64,000 bases of DNA from Kalmusia sp. IMI 367209 (lineage: Eukaryota; Ascomycota; Dothideomycetes; Pleosporales; Didymosphaeriaceae), in contig JAPEUQ010000018.1 in NCBI GenBank assembly GCA_027946365.1, positions 806,001 through 870,000 of the forward strand. Direction: 5' to 3'. Numbering within the stretch: position 1 is the stretch's first letter; each line of letters opens with the position of its first letter. Shown one piece after another: positions 1 through 12,833 of this stretch. Under the pieces are notes generated by a model that was given only the letters and a program-made list of their open reading frames with translations, was not told the origin of the DNA and ran no database searches. A program made the position numbers and the translations under genes.

Positions 1-3000
1 ATTGACGCTGTTGAACGTTCAATCCAGGGTCGTTACATTAACGCGACGGCACTAGAGCTGTTCATCTAGGAATGCGGCATCTATTGGCGCCGCTCAACGA
101 AGTTTCCAGGCAGTTCATTGGTATTTGCGATATCCGCTTGCGCGCCTTGACGATAGCAGATACATTCTCAAACCCAATAGTGCTCAATCCTTTGATGAAT
201 CTCACGCTTGGCTAGGCTATATGTTCATTTTTAGTAGTCTCATTCAGTCTCGTTGAAACCCTGCGTCAGTCAAAGACGTTTCGTACATAGTCTAATCAAG
301 ATCGCTATATTTTACAAAAGGGTATAAGGAGAACCTAGCATTAAGGCAGAGAATTGACCCTTCTACTAAAACATAGTAGTAATTGTGCGAAACTTTCCTT
401 GTAGGTCCCACGTTGAATTCGTGTACTGATAATGAATAATTTACAGCACATCGACGTGATAATATTTTATTACTCAGGAATATTATTTTTTTAAAAGCGT
501 TTCAAACCACCTTGTCGCATTCTCAGCACCTCATTCATGGTTGATCAGGTCTGTGTCAAAGCTGACGATAGTTTATAATCAATATGACGGTTGTAGCTCA
601 AGGTAGCACATAGCTATTCATTGCGTAATGCCGTGCGATTACGTATGATAACCCTGCTTCCTCCTATATCATTTCATAGCACGCAATACACTACTTATCG
701 ATCAACTATAACCTAAAAGCATCAGCGATCAATTACGTGTGATCTTTTTAAAAGGGTTCAGGTATAGTTCTACATCGTTACTATACCACCATAAAGGATT
801 TGAAAGAAAATCCGAGTGAGCAGACTCGCTCCTGCGGCCGTAAGACGCTGCTGCAAGGAGCATGTCCAGCTAGTCGCGCAAGGGCGCGCGAAAATGCTTA
901 CCGTTCAGGTTACATTTGCGCCTGCCACTTTGACAAGAAATCCAAATACTTCTCCATTCCATCATTTTGGAAAATTCCTGTGCTTTCATTCGTTTCATAT
1001 TACGGCTTAGTAGGATGTGATTTTATCGCACAGCTGACACCCGCGATGCGTTGCATCGGCGGTGTACGGTGAGATCGAGATTAGATAGAAGGGCGTTTAT
1101 GTTTCCTGCTCCGCGGCGGACTTTGCAAAAAGATTCGGGTGTGTCACCAACACACGGTATGTGCCAAGCTTAGCAACAACTAATGAGCATATCTGTTTCT
1201 ACTTGCCTAGCGCTAGTCGCGCCACAGCATGACCCTAGCAACACACAAACCCAGCACGCTCGACGTACTCAAGTTGGATTACAAACTGCGCCAAACCAAT
1301 TCCTTCCATCAGCTTGCGTGGTTGCAAAACTCTGACGGATCTGCGTGCCCTTGCTTTGAACGCAACCGACTCTTCCACGCTGACTATCCCCACACCGATA
1401 TTTAAGACATGTGATAAAAACGAGCTTGTTCTACGACCTCTCAGGGCAGGATAAGACGAAAGTAGATTCGCCTTCTGCGAAGGGCGAATGGCAATGGGCA
1501 ACGCAGTCGTCCACGGCGGTGAGTTGGCGCAACAGGTGTCGGCGTCAACCACCGCTGCCTAGTCATCTCGGACTCTCTAAGTTTGAGGACTCATACAAGA
1601 GCCGGCATATGCTAGTCGCACGTGGAGGGAAAATCAGCAGCATTTAACAGAAAGCTACTCACACATACAATCGGCCCCGTTAGTCTTAGAGAAACAACGC
1701 CGGCTCATCCCACACGTCACCCGAACGCTGCATGTCATGTAGCGCCTGCGAGGGAATGGACTTAATCGAGCAATTGATGTTCTAGGTCTGGATAATTTTA
1801 CCCTTACGCCTATGAGACATCCTAGAGATCACGCTCGTATTAGAACCATAAATCTTCAGCATCAAATCGGATATTTTACAGTGCACTTCTCAGGCGTGGT
1901 ACCCTTTTGCCATAATGGATGATAACTCAATGTATTAGATGCAGTAAAACACACAGGCGCTCATATGTTAGCGCAGGAATAAGTGGTTACATGTTCGCGG
2001 AACTAACGTAGACATGGATAGCTGCGACGTCGCCAATCTGCTCACTAAGATGTTTGCGGTGTGCACCCAAAGCCAAAAGGAAGAGATTGATCCTGTCATG
2101 ATTTATTCAGTTGTGGTTTGATCAAGATCGATAGCCTTGCGGTAAGGGACCGCCCTTGTTGGACCGTGGAAGAGCATGATCGCTCCCCTCTGATCAACAA
2201 AGATTCTGTGCACGCAATCATGTTCGTGGAAATGATAAAAGAAAGCAAGCTTTTCGATGTCGCTGATGCATTAGCGTTTGCGCCTTATTCATCGGCTAGT
2301 TGTTCTTGCATCTCGATACAGTGTACAGCGCATAGTCCTCACAGGGACTAGTTTAGATACCCCGTCAAGATTCAAGAGCAGTACATCCGGAAATCTCCAT
2401 CATAGCCTCACACAGGATTCTTACCGTTTCCACGGCGCTATATTTTACATACATAAATGCTTGACTCATCAAACAACCAGCCAAATAACGGCGAAGATTG
2501 CGCAGGGATTCTTCGCATTCTTGATGTAGAGCATCATTCACTGCATTAGATCGTTATTACATAGCCATCCTCTTTACGGCTGCCTTGTTCCCAGAGTGTG
2601 TCCGGTATAGAAAGAGAAGAGGATTGAAGCCCCCATAATGGATCTGAGGAAAGGCACATTAATACCATACCATATCCGAGGCACCTATAGATTTTTGCTG
2701 TACGTGAACCCACTTCAATTTTTTCACGACAGTGTAGACTAGCCATCGTTTTGGCCTAATAATCCACATGTAGCTGACAATAAGAAAGCCAGGAGGACTC
2801 GCTCCCATATAATCAAAATGACTCGAAGTTACAAAATAATTTCACTCAAAAATCTTCGTTCCCAGCTTAATCAATATTTAGCCATCAAGTGAGTTCGAGA
2901 TGTTCGACAAAGATCACGGCTTCAAAATATCAGATATAATTTAAAAATTACGCGCGAAAATCACTATAGCTAGCTAGCAATGACATGTATACAGCTAAAT

Positions 3001-6000
3001 ATTCTAGTCACAAGCTCATAACTAATCATCAGACACTAGTGCAGCCACATGTACAGACTCTCACAATTTTCTCTTGCGAGACTTTAGTACCTCAGCCAGT
3101 ATGGATATACTCTATAGACATGTTCACGCTTCTTCCGCTTTGTATATTAGCGGTGTCAATTTCACTATAACATGGAAATTTCAATTATATGCTACTAAAA
3201 AGTCTGTTCTGCTATGGTGTGCTACATTGTTTTGGATAAAAGGAGCATTAGGCCTTTTTCTACGCTAGCTCAGCAGATTAAAAACTATTAAGAATATATA
3301 TTGAGCTTCAAAACTATCAACAAACGACACTTGTTAAATCTGTTCTCACACTTGCTGCAAATTCATCCTGTACGAATAGAAATAAATGTACATTAGTATA
3401 ACGACGAACGAGGAGCTGACTAATCATATTAAGCTTCAAGGCGCAATTCTATAGTCACAATGGCCGCGCAGGTGATGTATCATTGAAACCAAATGTGAAA
3501 TTAATACTAAAAAAAAGGAGTAAATAAATAATAACTACTTTGAGAACGGAATCGGCACGCAATATTTTTGGTAAGATACCTCCCACGCGAACTACCATGA
3601 GAGGCAAGTATATATCAACTTTCAGCCTTCGAACCACTTGTGTTCCCAGCTTTTATCGAGATTTTGGGGATCTGAGGTTCTACGGCGTGGTAACTCAAGC
3701 CCTAATATCATATAAACATCTTTGCAAATCAGTGCAGTAAATCAACAATAAGTCAATTGCAAGTACAAGGAAGTAAGAAGTCCCGAGCTCAGCTCTGCAA
3801 GGAGAAATGAACGCCCATAGGGTGAAGGCGACACTGATGGTGGATCCAACTACTGGCATGCAAAACAACTACACCTACTAGGCAGCTGGTCAATCTGACC
3901 CGGAGTGGCTGTCAGTTGGTCACCTCCAAAATTTTCACAAGCACACTTCTCGGGTCCGACATGAGAACATGTTCGAATGGTTGGTATGAATCAGCCTAGC
4001 CGACTTCTTGCTCGATTACTAAAAAAAAATTTCCGTCGGTACGCATGCTCTTGGTTTGGGCTTTAGCGCGACTCTGACAAGACATACCGGGGCCGTCTTG
4101 ATCAGCTGGCTTGTCAGGCTCATTGTTTCGTTACGAGAGCGCCTTTCTCCCAGTTACCCTCCACTTTCGACCTTGAGGTGAAATTCGTCACCGAGCATAA
4201 GAGACTCCATCCCGTTGTTCATTTTTAATGCTCACAGACAACTGAAGTATTTGCAAAAGCGCAGAAAAGTCCATACCACAAACATGGCTCTCGTCTAGAT
4301 GTTCCAAGCAATGTTGAACTCACGAGGCAAAACGAAACACATCATCGCCAGTAGTGAATTACTTGACGCAACATGCCGAGGGTTTTGAACGGCACGGGCT
4401 GATTGGACTCCCTAAAGGCTCTTTCAATGAGGGAGGACCCTTCGAACCCTCATAGACAAATTACCTTGATTGCATGGTTGAACAATAGACGTTGCCAGCC
4501 AAATGAATCTGGAATGAGTCTCTGGAAGGGCGCCGTTTGCATACTTGACTAGTGCGGTCGAATAGCCAGTGAAAGGTATCACTTGTTGCAGCTTGTCGAA
4601 TGAATCTTGTAGGTTCGGTTCAAACAGTCGTCGCACGCAACTTGGTCAACTAGCAGGAGGGCAGTGTGCTATTTTTGTTCGCCGGTATTGATTACGTAAA
4701 TCATTATAGGTATTGCCTTTACGGAGTACGTAGTTTAACACTAGTATAAATCCTGCAGTGAAATATTGCTAGTTATTGCAGCATATGTATTCCGAGGGGC
4801 CTGCCACATTACGGATTTAAAGGCATATGATTCGAGTCGACGGTAATGAGATATTGTTGTTCATCTCCGCCCAACACAGAGTTGGTGTTACATTTTGGTA
4901 AGACGTCTCCAATGTCTATTAAAGCGATTCTTGATCGAGCGTTGAAGAGGGTATGGTCGCATTCAGTGTACAGTGGCATTAGAGAAGGCTCCTTATACAT
5001 AGAAGACCGAGGGAAGATTTCTCGTTTGGGCGCAACGGCTCAAGTCGACAGAAGTCTGAGGCAATAACAGAACCGTCGTCAAATTTCATAATGAAGATGT
5101 CTAAGCACATGTCTAAGCAGTACTAATCTTGCAAATCTCCAGACAAAAGATTCTGCAGACAAGGAGAGAAAGTATGAGAAGGGTGCAGGTTGTAGTAAGA
5201 GTAGTTGTGTGGCAGCTTAGATCCGATATTTCCCATCGAAAAACTTCACTCAGGCCACAGGCACAGTTAACGGCAATTTATTCGTATGAAAACATTCTGA
5301 TTGTTGTAAAGTTGATTGCACTAGGGTCGTGTATATGCATCAGGCCGAACCTTCTTCGTGACCCTTTGTACGCATTACTTCTTCAACCCTTTTCTCGGTA
5401 GCAGAAGTGATAACTCTTAAGTAGCTCGATAAATATATGCATTACCATGGAGCAAATGCAACAGGACGCATATTGACGATCAAGTCGTTCTCATTGTATT
5501 TCTGTGAGTCACATGAGCCCATCTCCAACCGAACATGTGAAAATGCATTCATGCGAGTGCGTCATTCATGAGACTTGTTGCTTCTACATTCTACCACTCC
5601 GTACAATGTCCCTTAGCTGTCACTAGCAACTTCTATCTTTACTTCCAGCCTCCACCTCATTCTCCTCCACCTCATCATCATCATCACCAATCAGAAGGTA
5701 TATACAACTGTCTTCAAGTTCTCTTTCTGTTCTGCTCTCAAGTATTACGACTCTTACTACCGGATGATAGCATGTCTTTGCCAGAAAAAAAAGTTGCACA
5801 ACAGACGATCGCGCGGAAGTGGGGTTATAGGCGCGAGGAGGCGGCATCGACGCGATCGATTTAGGGGAGAGACGGAAAAAGAAGGAAGACACATTCTCCT
5901 CGTCACCTTCATCCATAGCTTAGTCAACCTTCACTCTTCTGAAATTATCAGAGACTGTGTCTGCGTCATTCTTAGACAAGATATGTAGGCGTTCATAAGC

Positions 6001-6493
6001 ACATTCTGAGCCCGATGCCTTAGGTATCCACCATGTGTAACCGCGCACGAAAATCTCGCATGCACACGAGATGCAAGATCGGAACGAAGAAATTTGGGAA
6101 CTATCGGTCTTTGAATGATACTTCCTAACTTAAGACGCATATGCCTGGGCAACGTGTGAGTTTCTCAATGCCATAGACACCTAGATAGTCCAGGATGCTG
6201 AACACTGGATTTACAGACATCAACGCTTGGAAAGAATCGCGAATCTTCGTCAATTGGCAGATTTCTTGCCAATTTCCGTAGTCTGCATCTACCTTATCAA
6301 CCATCTTTCCTCTCCATGCTCGACCCAATCGCTTTTAGCCGCACCACCAACCACTGGCTTTGATACGGCATGCGGGGTCATACCCTGTACACATTAACTG
6401 CCGACGTTCCATGTATAAAACAGCGCTCTGGGTCCCACATTCCCCTCTTCCCGGTCTATATTGCAATAACTCCTTCCACGTATTTCGCCTGTC
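1..6493. other. Gene-poor region, no recognisable gene
   Basis: Base composition is ordinary and unlike the AT-rich half, but open frames are short (under about 110 codons), overlap on both strands and show no domain, signal or splice structure I recognise. A pyrimidine-rich simple stretch (CCTCCACCTCATTCT type) lies around 5,645-5,690. A TATA-like box (TATAAAA, 6,414-6,420) and a GCGGGG motif of the CreA type (6,372-6,377) belong to the promoter of the esterase that follows. Old degraded genes cannot be excluded. Confidence 0.5.
6414..6420 (+). promoter_or_regulatory. TATA box of the carboxylesterase gene
   Basis: The sequence TATAAAA lies about 75 bp upstream of the ATG at 6,494, a normal distance for a fungal core promoter. 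A GCGGGG motif at 6,372-6,377 fits the SYGGRG consensus of the carbon-catabolite repressor CreA. A single short match is weak evidence for that regulator. Confidence 0.4.
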
Positions 6494-8246
6494 ATGGAGA
6501 TCGCCACCATTGCCGTGGCATTGTTGATCGCCGCGTCCAGGAATGTAGCCGGGAGCGCGGTTCATGATGCCTTGCGCAAAGCGCCAACGGCTACTGTAGA
6601 AGGAGGTATTATTGTGGGGACAACGACGCACGTGAATGGTGCTACGGGTGCTGTGAATAAGTTTCTAGGTATACCGTTTGCGGAGGCACCAATCGGGAAC
6701 AAGCGCTTCTCGGTGCCTAAGCCAACGCGTTGGAGTGAGCCGATTGATACAAAAGCATTTAAACCGGCTTGCATCCAAGTGTTCAGTAGGTACCCTATCG
6801 CGATTACAAGCCTTTGGCAATACACCACTCACTGTTCTTCAGACTCATACGAAGACCGCAACTTCATTCAAGATGTATTCAGTGTTCCACGGCCCAAAGA
6901 GAGTGAAGACTGCCTATATCTCAACGTTTTCGCGCCTAGCAAGTCTATGAAATCGCTGGCAATAAGATCGCGATTCCCGGTCCTTTTCTGGATATACGGA
7001 GGCGGCTTCAAGTTCGGGAACGCAGGGCAGCCAATCTACGATGGCTCGCACTTTGCAGCCCTCGAGGAAGTTGTTGTCGTGTCGATCAACTATCGAACTA
7101 ACGTATTCGGTTTCCCCATCGCACCCGACATTACAAACCTGACTGAGCGAAACCTAGGACTTTTGGATCAGCGCGCGGCCCTAAATTGGGTGCAAAATAA
7201 TATCGAGGTGTTTGGCGGCGACCCAGATCGTGTGACCATTTTTGGACAGTCTGCCGGCGCGTACGCCGTAGACGTTCTGATTACCGCGCCATGGCCGGAT
7301 GGCCCACCGTTCCACGCTGGTATCATGGAGAGTGGAACGTACTCCTACAACCCCCTGCCTAATTGTAATAACACTAATTTCGTCGCCTGGGACAATCTCC
7401 TAAAACGAATCAACTGCAACAATGCTACGTCAACGTTTGAGTGCGTTCTAAATACTACCACGTCAGAGATTCGGTATGCCCAAGAAGAGTATAACCTCAG
7501 TTTTGGCATGGCGGGCGACAACATCACCATCGTGTGCGATCCACGACTACGACGTGAAGCAGGACAATTTGCACGAGTGCCAGTCATCGGTGGTTCGACC
7601 GCTGAGGACGGAAGTTACTACGCTGCGAAGAACGGGACAGACATCGATCTGTATTTCAACACCATCTTCCCAGACGAAACCGAGCTCAAGATGAGGATCC
7701 TAGATGCGTACAAGTTAGATCCAGCGGAAGGACGGTTTGACAACATGAGCATTTTGACGCAAATCCATACGGACTGGAATTTTCATTGCGTAAGTGTTAC
7801 CCAGAGGCACGGTGGAGGTTCACTCTAACAGCAAGCAGCCGGCGGTCTTCCTTAGCAACAGCTCCCACCGCTACGTCCCAACCTACCGTTACCTCTTCAA
7901 TGCAACATTCCCCAATCAGCGACTTCGATATCTGCCAGACGATCGATGGCCTGTACCGGTTCAGAAAGCGTATCACGCATCTGAAATTCCCATTGTCTTC
8001 TCAACGTACAACCTGACTGGCGCGACCGTTGAGCAAGTGTATCTGAGTGATACGATGCGTACTGCTTGGGCAAATTTTGCGAAGAATCCATGGAAAGCGC
8101 CAATAAAGGGCTGGAAAACATCCGGGACAAATGGCTCTTTTGTAATGGACTTTGGTACTGATGGGAAAAATGGCCATCGAATGGTGAAGGATGTGACGGG
8201 AAAGTGTTGGGCGTGGAAGGACTTCATCTGGAATAAGCACTACTAA
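6494..8246 (+). CDS. Secreted type-B carboxylesterase/lipase
   Basis: This is an alpha/beta-hydrolase of the type-B carboxylesterase (cholinesterase/lipase) family, predicted to cleave carboxylic esters outside the cell. Exon 1 is 6,494-7,789 and exon 2 is 7,839-8,246, with a 49-bp intron (GTAAGT donor, GCAAGCAG acceptor), giving 567 residues, a normal family length. A hydrophobic start (ATIAVALLIAAS) looks like a signal peptide, and there are many NxS/T sequons. The oxyanion loop is YGGGF (G169-G171). The nucleophile is S253 in GQSAG, where the family usually has GESAG. The acid is likely D372 or E371 in TAEDGSYY, and the histidine H478 in KAYHAS. The motif EDCLYLNVF is also typical. All catalytic elements are present, so the enzyme should be functional. 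Substrate cannot be told from sequence. Confidence 0.93.
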
Positions 8247-8834
8247 ACATACATCCGCATCCTTGAATTCATAAGTCGAGGATAGTGCAATGCCCCAATA
8301 CGGATTTCTTTCGATGTCGCTCGATACGAACAAGTCAGCCGCGAGTGACGTCAGAACCTGTGCGTAGAACGCAAAAGGTCAAAGTTCACCTTTTATCCAC
8401 TGGTTAGCGTATGAAATTTATAGCTATAATGAACGAACTCGTTGTTATGATGGAATGACTGGCAATCATCGTATCAGAACTGTTGCGACTGTTTGAAGCT
8501 TACATAAGCAAAGACAGCAACCCTAGGGAATCTAGACCAACAAAGGTTTAGTACGTTGCGCTTACTACGTTCAGTTAGCTCTTACCCCTTTCGTTCGTGT
8601 TGCTTTGCGCTCACTTGTATTTTAGCACTACACCCCATATATGTCGAGTTCTGGAAACCGTATCTCATATTCATCGGCATGTCTTAGTATGATGATCTCG
8701 TAATTCCATTTGCGCCAGATAACAAATCAATCGTAACAACATTGCAGTGCAGCACAACACAACAAAGAGTTATGATAGTCGTCGAGCGATAACCTATACA
8801 GTCTGAGGAACTGTAGTCGTAGAGTAATCTCACT
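8247..8834. other. Intergenic region, nothing recognised
   Basis: This stretch holds the 3' flank of the esterase and the 5' flank of the next plus-strand gene. An in-frame TAG at 8,820-8,822 fixes the ATG at 8,835 as the first possible start of the downstream gene. No RNA gene or repeat was seen. Confidence 0.5.
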
Positions 8835-10419
8835 ATGGACCGGTTCATCTACGCCACCTCCATAGCGGCCATTCTCATCAGCATCTTCTTTCCCTCGCTT
8901 CGCCCCCAACGCTTATCATTCCTTCCAAACTCACGCCTCAATGTTGCCCGTTGCATCGAGCTAAACAATGAAATCGTTCGTCTTGGTTGGGAAGGGATGG
9001 GTAGATCGTAAGTCTTTACGCGTGAGATTCAGTCCCTTGACGCACTAACATTGGGCAGGCCTCAGGGTTTCCATCCACAAACATGGATCTCCCACTTCGG
9101 CTCACACGCGGTAAAAGCTCGCCGCGAACTCTCTTCTGACCTTATCGCGTTCTTAGAAGGAGCACATATTATTCCAGAAGACGATTATTTCTTCCATTAC
9201 TATGTAAGCGGGATGATGTATCCCGGGGACGATATGTTTGCCTTTCTAGATAAGACCTGTGGTTACGAGGAGAGGATGGTGAACATGTACGATGGGTACC
9301 ATAGGAGACTATCGGGGAGGAATATGGGGCGGTACGTGAGATTGTACTACGCGACGAATATTGCGAGTCATCAGGAAGGATTGATGTAAGCTATAGATTT
9401 CAGTCGTATATGGGAGAGGGATGGGCTGACGAGCAGATAGTTTTGATCAAGAGACCAACACGGCGATCATGTGCATGAGTATCTGGGATGGCGATGGGTT
9501 GTGTAAGCCTGATAGGATAAGATGGTATCCGCTTGAAGACGTGCTGGCAGCATGGCTCGATATGATCAAGATTGGGAAGATTAAAGCCGCGGGACCAGAC
9601 GCAGAGTTCAGACCCTGGGAGTTAGTGCCGTATACGGAAAGCCAAGTCGATGAAGCAGTAGATGTCTTCAACAAACTCCTCTATGCCATCGAGTCACGCA
9701 TACCCGACCACATTTCCACCCATAAGTCTGCAACTACCAGCCTCATCGACCATGAAATCCTCGACGCCGCACAAATACCGCAAGGCTTCGCATACTCCTT
9801 CCTCCTCCGAGCGCGTCGCCCGTCATTCCAATTCATCGCACCCGGCCTTGCCCTCCCCACGCCATCCACTATTATCCCTCAGCCCTTTTTCGGTATAATG
9901 GAAACAGCCCCCGAGCAGCACAGCGAGATGTTCCGCATCCCACCGCTCCTTCTCTTCCGTTCCTCCCTCGACTTCACCCGCCCCCCCTCAAATAACAATC
10001 CGAGCGAAGATATCTTTGGCTACCCCTTCAACCTTTCCACCTACCCCGCAGGCCTCTACTTCCACTCGAATAGCATTAGCCGCAATGAACACGCAGACCA
10101 GGTCTCGCTTGTCCTTCCTTACGGTATTGGGTCCAACGGTTGGGCACGGAAGAGTGACGGTACGCTGTTTGGTGAAAATATTAACGAGGAGTTGCCGCAT
10201 GCAAAAAATATGCATACGGAACTGTACCAGACAGGGCATAATCCATTCATTGAGATGCATGCTGTGAGACTGGTGAAGGTGCTTCGGAGCTGGATTGGTA
10301 TGGTGGAAAGAGGAGATTGGAAGGTTGGGGAAAGGGGCGTCGTGAGTGGAATTGGGGAGTGGAAAAGGGCGGATACGAGGGGTGGATGGGAAAAGTACGC
10401 GATAGCTGCTGACTGGTGA
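8835..10419 (+). CDS. Unrecognised 492-residue protein with N-terminal membrane anchor
   Basis: I do not recognise the family. The three-exon model is 8,835-9,007, 9,059-9,385 and 9,441-10,419. The introns are 51 bp (GTAAGT, branch-like CTAAC, GGGCAG) and 55 bp (GTAAGC, ATAG), and the reading frame is kept across both, giving 492 residues. An in-frame stop just upstream (8,820) supports the start. Residues about 8-22 (TSIAAILISIFFPSL) form one hydrophobic helix, suggesting a signal anchor. The rest is soluble and rich in Trp/Tyr, with notable segments QTWISHFG, MYDGYHRRLSG, MSIWDGDG and GLYFHSNSISRNEHADQVS. The intact frame, good splice sites and lack of internal stops argue for a real conserved gene. 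It lies between an esterase and a macro-domain gene on the same strand, which gives no clear functional link. Confidence 0.75.
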
Positions 10420-10876
10420 CTATACGACGTGGGTGGTGGAGGGATTAGTTGTGGAGATGAGAAGGGGATCCAGCGTTAATGCGCACCCGATCAGATAAAT
10501 AGTCTTATAATTACAGTACCAGGACATGATTTGGTACGTAGGCTGCCATTTATTCTCTCATACAAGGACTCTCATACAAGGATACTTCGGTTGAGAAAGG
10601 GTCTCTATCCCACTCACTTAGTCGCAACGGGCGACTTTGGTAATTAAAAATTGCCGTACCGAGGTTTTTTTGCGAAGATGATTGCAGTGACTGCCGATGA
10701 ATAATTGCGTCAGTATGCAGGACAGTATACAAAATCCTCTCAACAAAAGCTCGTCTGCTAGAGCCACACCAAAATGCAGTGGAAAATGAGGCAAACGCCG
10801 CACCCCCAACGTAGTCTACGAACAGGATTCCGTTCACTACACCCTTATAGATATCACGGATGGTAAAGTCATAATG
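10420..10876. other. Intergenic region, nothing recognised
   Basis: 3' flank of the 492-residue gene. Short overlapping frames only; the minus-strand frame at 10,550-10,837 has no family resemblance and no splice logic. Confidence 0.4.
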
Positions 10877-11317
10877 TTAATGATCGCAGTCCGCCTTAGC
10901 CAAGAGGTTGCGCGCCACGCCGTTTCCTACGATTCTCGACCCAAGCACAGCAATCTCCCAACCAATGCGTGCCGTATCGCCAATTAAACCTACGGCCCTG
11001 TCGGCGTCGATACATTCCCATCGCTTGTCACTACGAACAGCTACGACGGTACGGATGAGCAGATTCTTACATGGACATTTACGACGCACATATATGACGA
11101 TCTGAACCCATACGACGGAGCGTACCGCGGACAAGGCATTCTTCCTAGGCACGCCAGCATCGCTAGACCTAGTCGAAGGCACGACTACGTCTGGAAACTT
11201 GATACACAGTGGGTGTGCCGTGACCCTCAAGGCCTTTAACTGAAAATTTGAGAAGGAGAGCGAGCGGTGCGAGGATGTCTTGGGTAGTAAGTGCTTCGCG
11301 GAGCTTCTGAGCAACAC
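10877..11317 (-). CDS. Possible small protein or fragment, function unknown
   Basis: An open frame of 146 codons begins with an Arg/Ser-rich, acid-free stretch (MLLRSSAKHLLPK) that could be a mitochondrial presequence. Its C-terminal half reads like a folded domain (DADRAVGLIGDTARIGWEIA, then VLGSRIVGNGVARNLL). The second half looks protein-like in composition, while the first half is less convincing. It may be a real small gene, the last exon of a longer one, or chance. It lies head-to-head with the macro-domain gene. I cannot assign a family. Confidence 0.3.
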   Translation of the reverse strand: MLLRSSAKHLLPKTSSHRSLSFSNFQLKALRVTAHPLCIKFPDVVVPSTRSSDAGVPRKNALSAVRSVVWVQIVIYVRRKCPCKNLLIRTVVAVRSDKRWECIDADRAVGLIGDTARIGWEIAVLGSRIVGNGVARNLLAKADCDH

Positions 11318-11579
11318 GTTGAGCTTTGCGAGGAATCAGAGCAGCCGGGCAAATGGCCCTAACAATGCATGAGAGAGGGCATAGGCGCGTATCTAGCCAG
11401 TGCATCGAGGAACTCATCCAGTGGTCAGCCTGCTTGAAGAAGGGCAATTGGACTTAAGTGCAGTGCAGATGAAGTCGAATGAGTAGAAGAGGTGACGCGG
11501 TGGCCCAAGCTCCTCAACCCCACGCAGCTTCCCCGGCGAAGGAACGCGGGCAGGCAACACCTTCGCACCTGCTCTGCCC
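11318..11579. promoter_or_regulatory. Upstream region of the macro-domain gene
   Basis: About 260 bp of mixed sequence upstream of the macro-domain start. No TATA box or clear operator was identified. Confidence 0.3.
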
Positions 11580-12616
11580 ATGCACCGCGCCATCATCGCC
11601 CGCCTCGCCCGCTTCGCTGTACCAGCAACTGGAACCATATCCTCGCATAGCTGCCACTTCCACCACTTCCATCGAGTCACCTGCAACCGCACCCGCAACC
11701 GCAACCACACAATGGCTAGGGCAATCCAGCTCAACGACATTAAAACGCTGACCCGCCTCTACAAGGACAACTCGATCCCGCCCAACACAGACGACCGAAC
11801 GACTCGCCAGCCCAACGCCTCCTTCAACGACAAGATCTCTATCATCAGGCAAGACATCACCTCGCTCGCCGTGGACGCCATCGTCAATGCCGCCAACGAA
11901 TCTCTGCTTGGCGGCGGCGGTGTCGATGGCGCCATCCACGCGGCTGCCGGCGACCGTCTGCTCGACGAGTGCCGGACCCTCGACGGCTGCGACACAGGTG
12001 ATGCCAAAATGACAGCGGGCTACGATCTCCCCGCCAAACACATCATACACGCTGTCGGCCCGCGCTTCTTCCGGTACAGCGAGGCGGACGCTGGGGCACT
12101 GTTGAGAGGGTGCTATCGTCGCGGCCTGGAACTGGCTGTCGAAAATGGGCTAAAGAGCATTGCGTTCCCCGCCATCAGCACGGGAATCTTCTCATACCCG
12201 AACGTGAAGGCTTGCAACTGTGTCATGGCTGAGGTGCGCAGCTTCTTAGACGAGGGCAAAGGTCATGGGCTGGAGCGCATCATCTTCTGTAATTTCCTGC
12301 AGAAGGATGAGGATGCTTATTACAAAACCGTTCCGTAAGTCCTTCGCATATTCCACGTCTTCTATCAAGTTTGTGTCTCATGAGGTCCAACAGCAAGTAT
12401 TTCCCTGCCGTCGCCGAGGCCGAGAAGGCAGACAAGTCCGCCACGACATTAACCGACGAAACGGAGCTCGCTGTCAAGCTACCCAATCCTCCCACCACGG
12501 AGCCCAAGGAACCAGAGGAGCCGTCACCAAAGAAGCAGAAGACCGACGGAGCTGAGGACGACTTCGTAATTGTGGACAAAGAAGATGCTAAAGAACTGCC
12601 CAAGGCCGACTTCTAG
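11580..12616 (+). CDS. MacroD-type macro-domain ADP-ribosyl/O-acetyl-ADP-ribose hydrolase
   Basis: This protein is predicted to remove mono-ADP-ribose from acidic residues or to deacetylate O-acetyl-ADP-ribose. Exon 1 is 11,580-12,334 and exon 2 is 12,394-12,616, with a 59-bp intron (GTAAGT, CAACAG), giving 325 residues. The macro domain spans about residues 85-250. It contains IIRQDIT, then NAANESLLGGGGVDGAIH with N106 and D116 spaced like the Asn/Asp pair of human MacroD2, HAVGPRF, and the phosphate-binding STGIFSYP loop. The tail (about 255-325) is charged and disordered, with PSPKKQKTDG, a possible nuclear signal, followed by acidic EDDFVIVDKEDAKE. The first 44 residues are basic and His/Arg-rich and could be a mitochondrial presequence. 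A shorter start at M45 (11,712) is equally possible. Every expected active-site element is present. Confidence 0.92.
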
Positions 12617-12833
12617 AGTTACCACTTAAGTGTGATGATAGATATATAACGACATGTTTTATATCCATGGCAAGGCGTTGTGGTCAGGTTGGCATGCGTT
12701 GCATATACCCTCGGTCCCGCTCAAGGATGGCGTTTAGTAGGTAGGGATTAGTGATAATTTTTCAAGTGTATTCCTTGAGAATACATCATATGATGGGGCT
12801 TGAGCGCGTCCTATCATTCCCCCGATGCTTTGC
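12617..12833. other. Convergent intergenic region
   Basis: This 217-bp gap separates the 3' ends of the macro-domain gene (plus) and the MFS gene (minus). It should hold both 3' UTRs and polyadenylation sites; nothing else was seen. Confidence 0.5.

Noticed and set aside
1235..1552. 105-codon minus-strand frame as a gene
   Set aside because: It overlaps an equally long plus-strand frame, has no recognised domain and no splice or promoter support.
4430..4460. tRNA T-arm-like GGGTTCGAAGGG (minus strand)
   Set aside because: The flanks do not form a T stem, and no matching acceptor, D or anticodon arms are present.
5623..5916. 97-codon minus-strand frame rich in Asp/Glu
   Set aside because: Its acidic run is the translation of a CCTCATCATCATCA simple-sequence tract on the other strand.
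8835..10419. Aromatic (DMATS-type) prenyltransferase
   Set aside because: Size and some aromatic-rich stretches suggested it, but the family's expected motifs are not visible.
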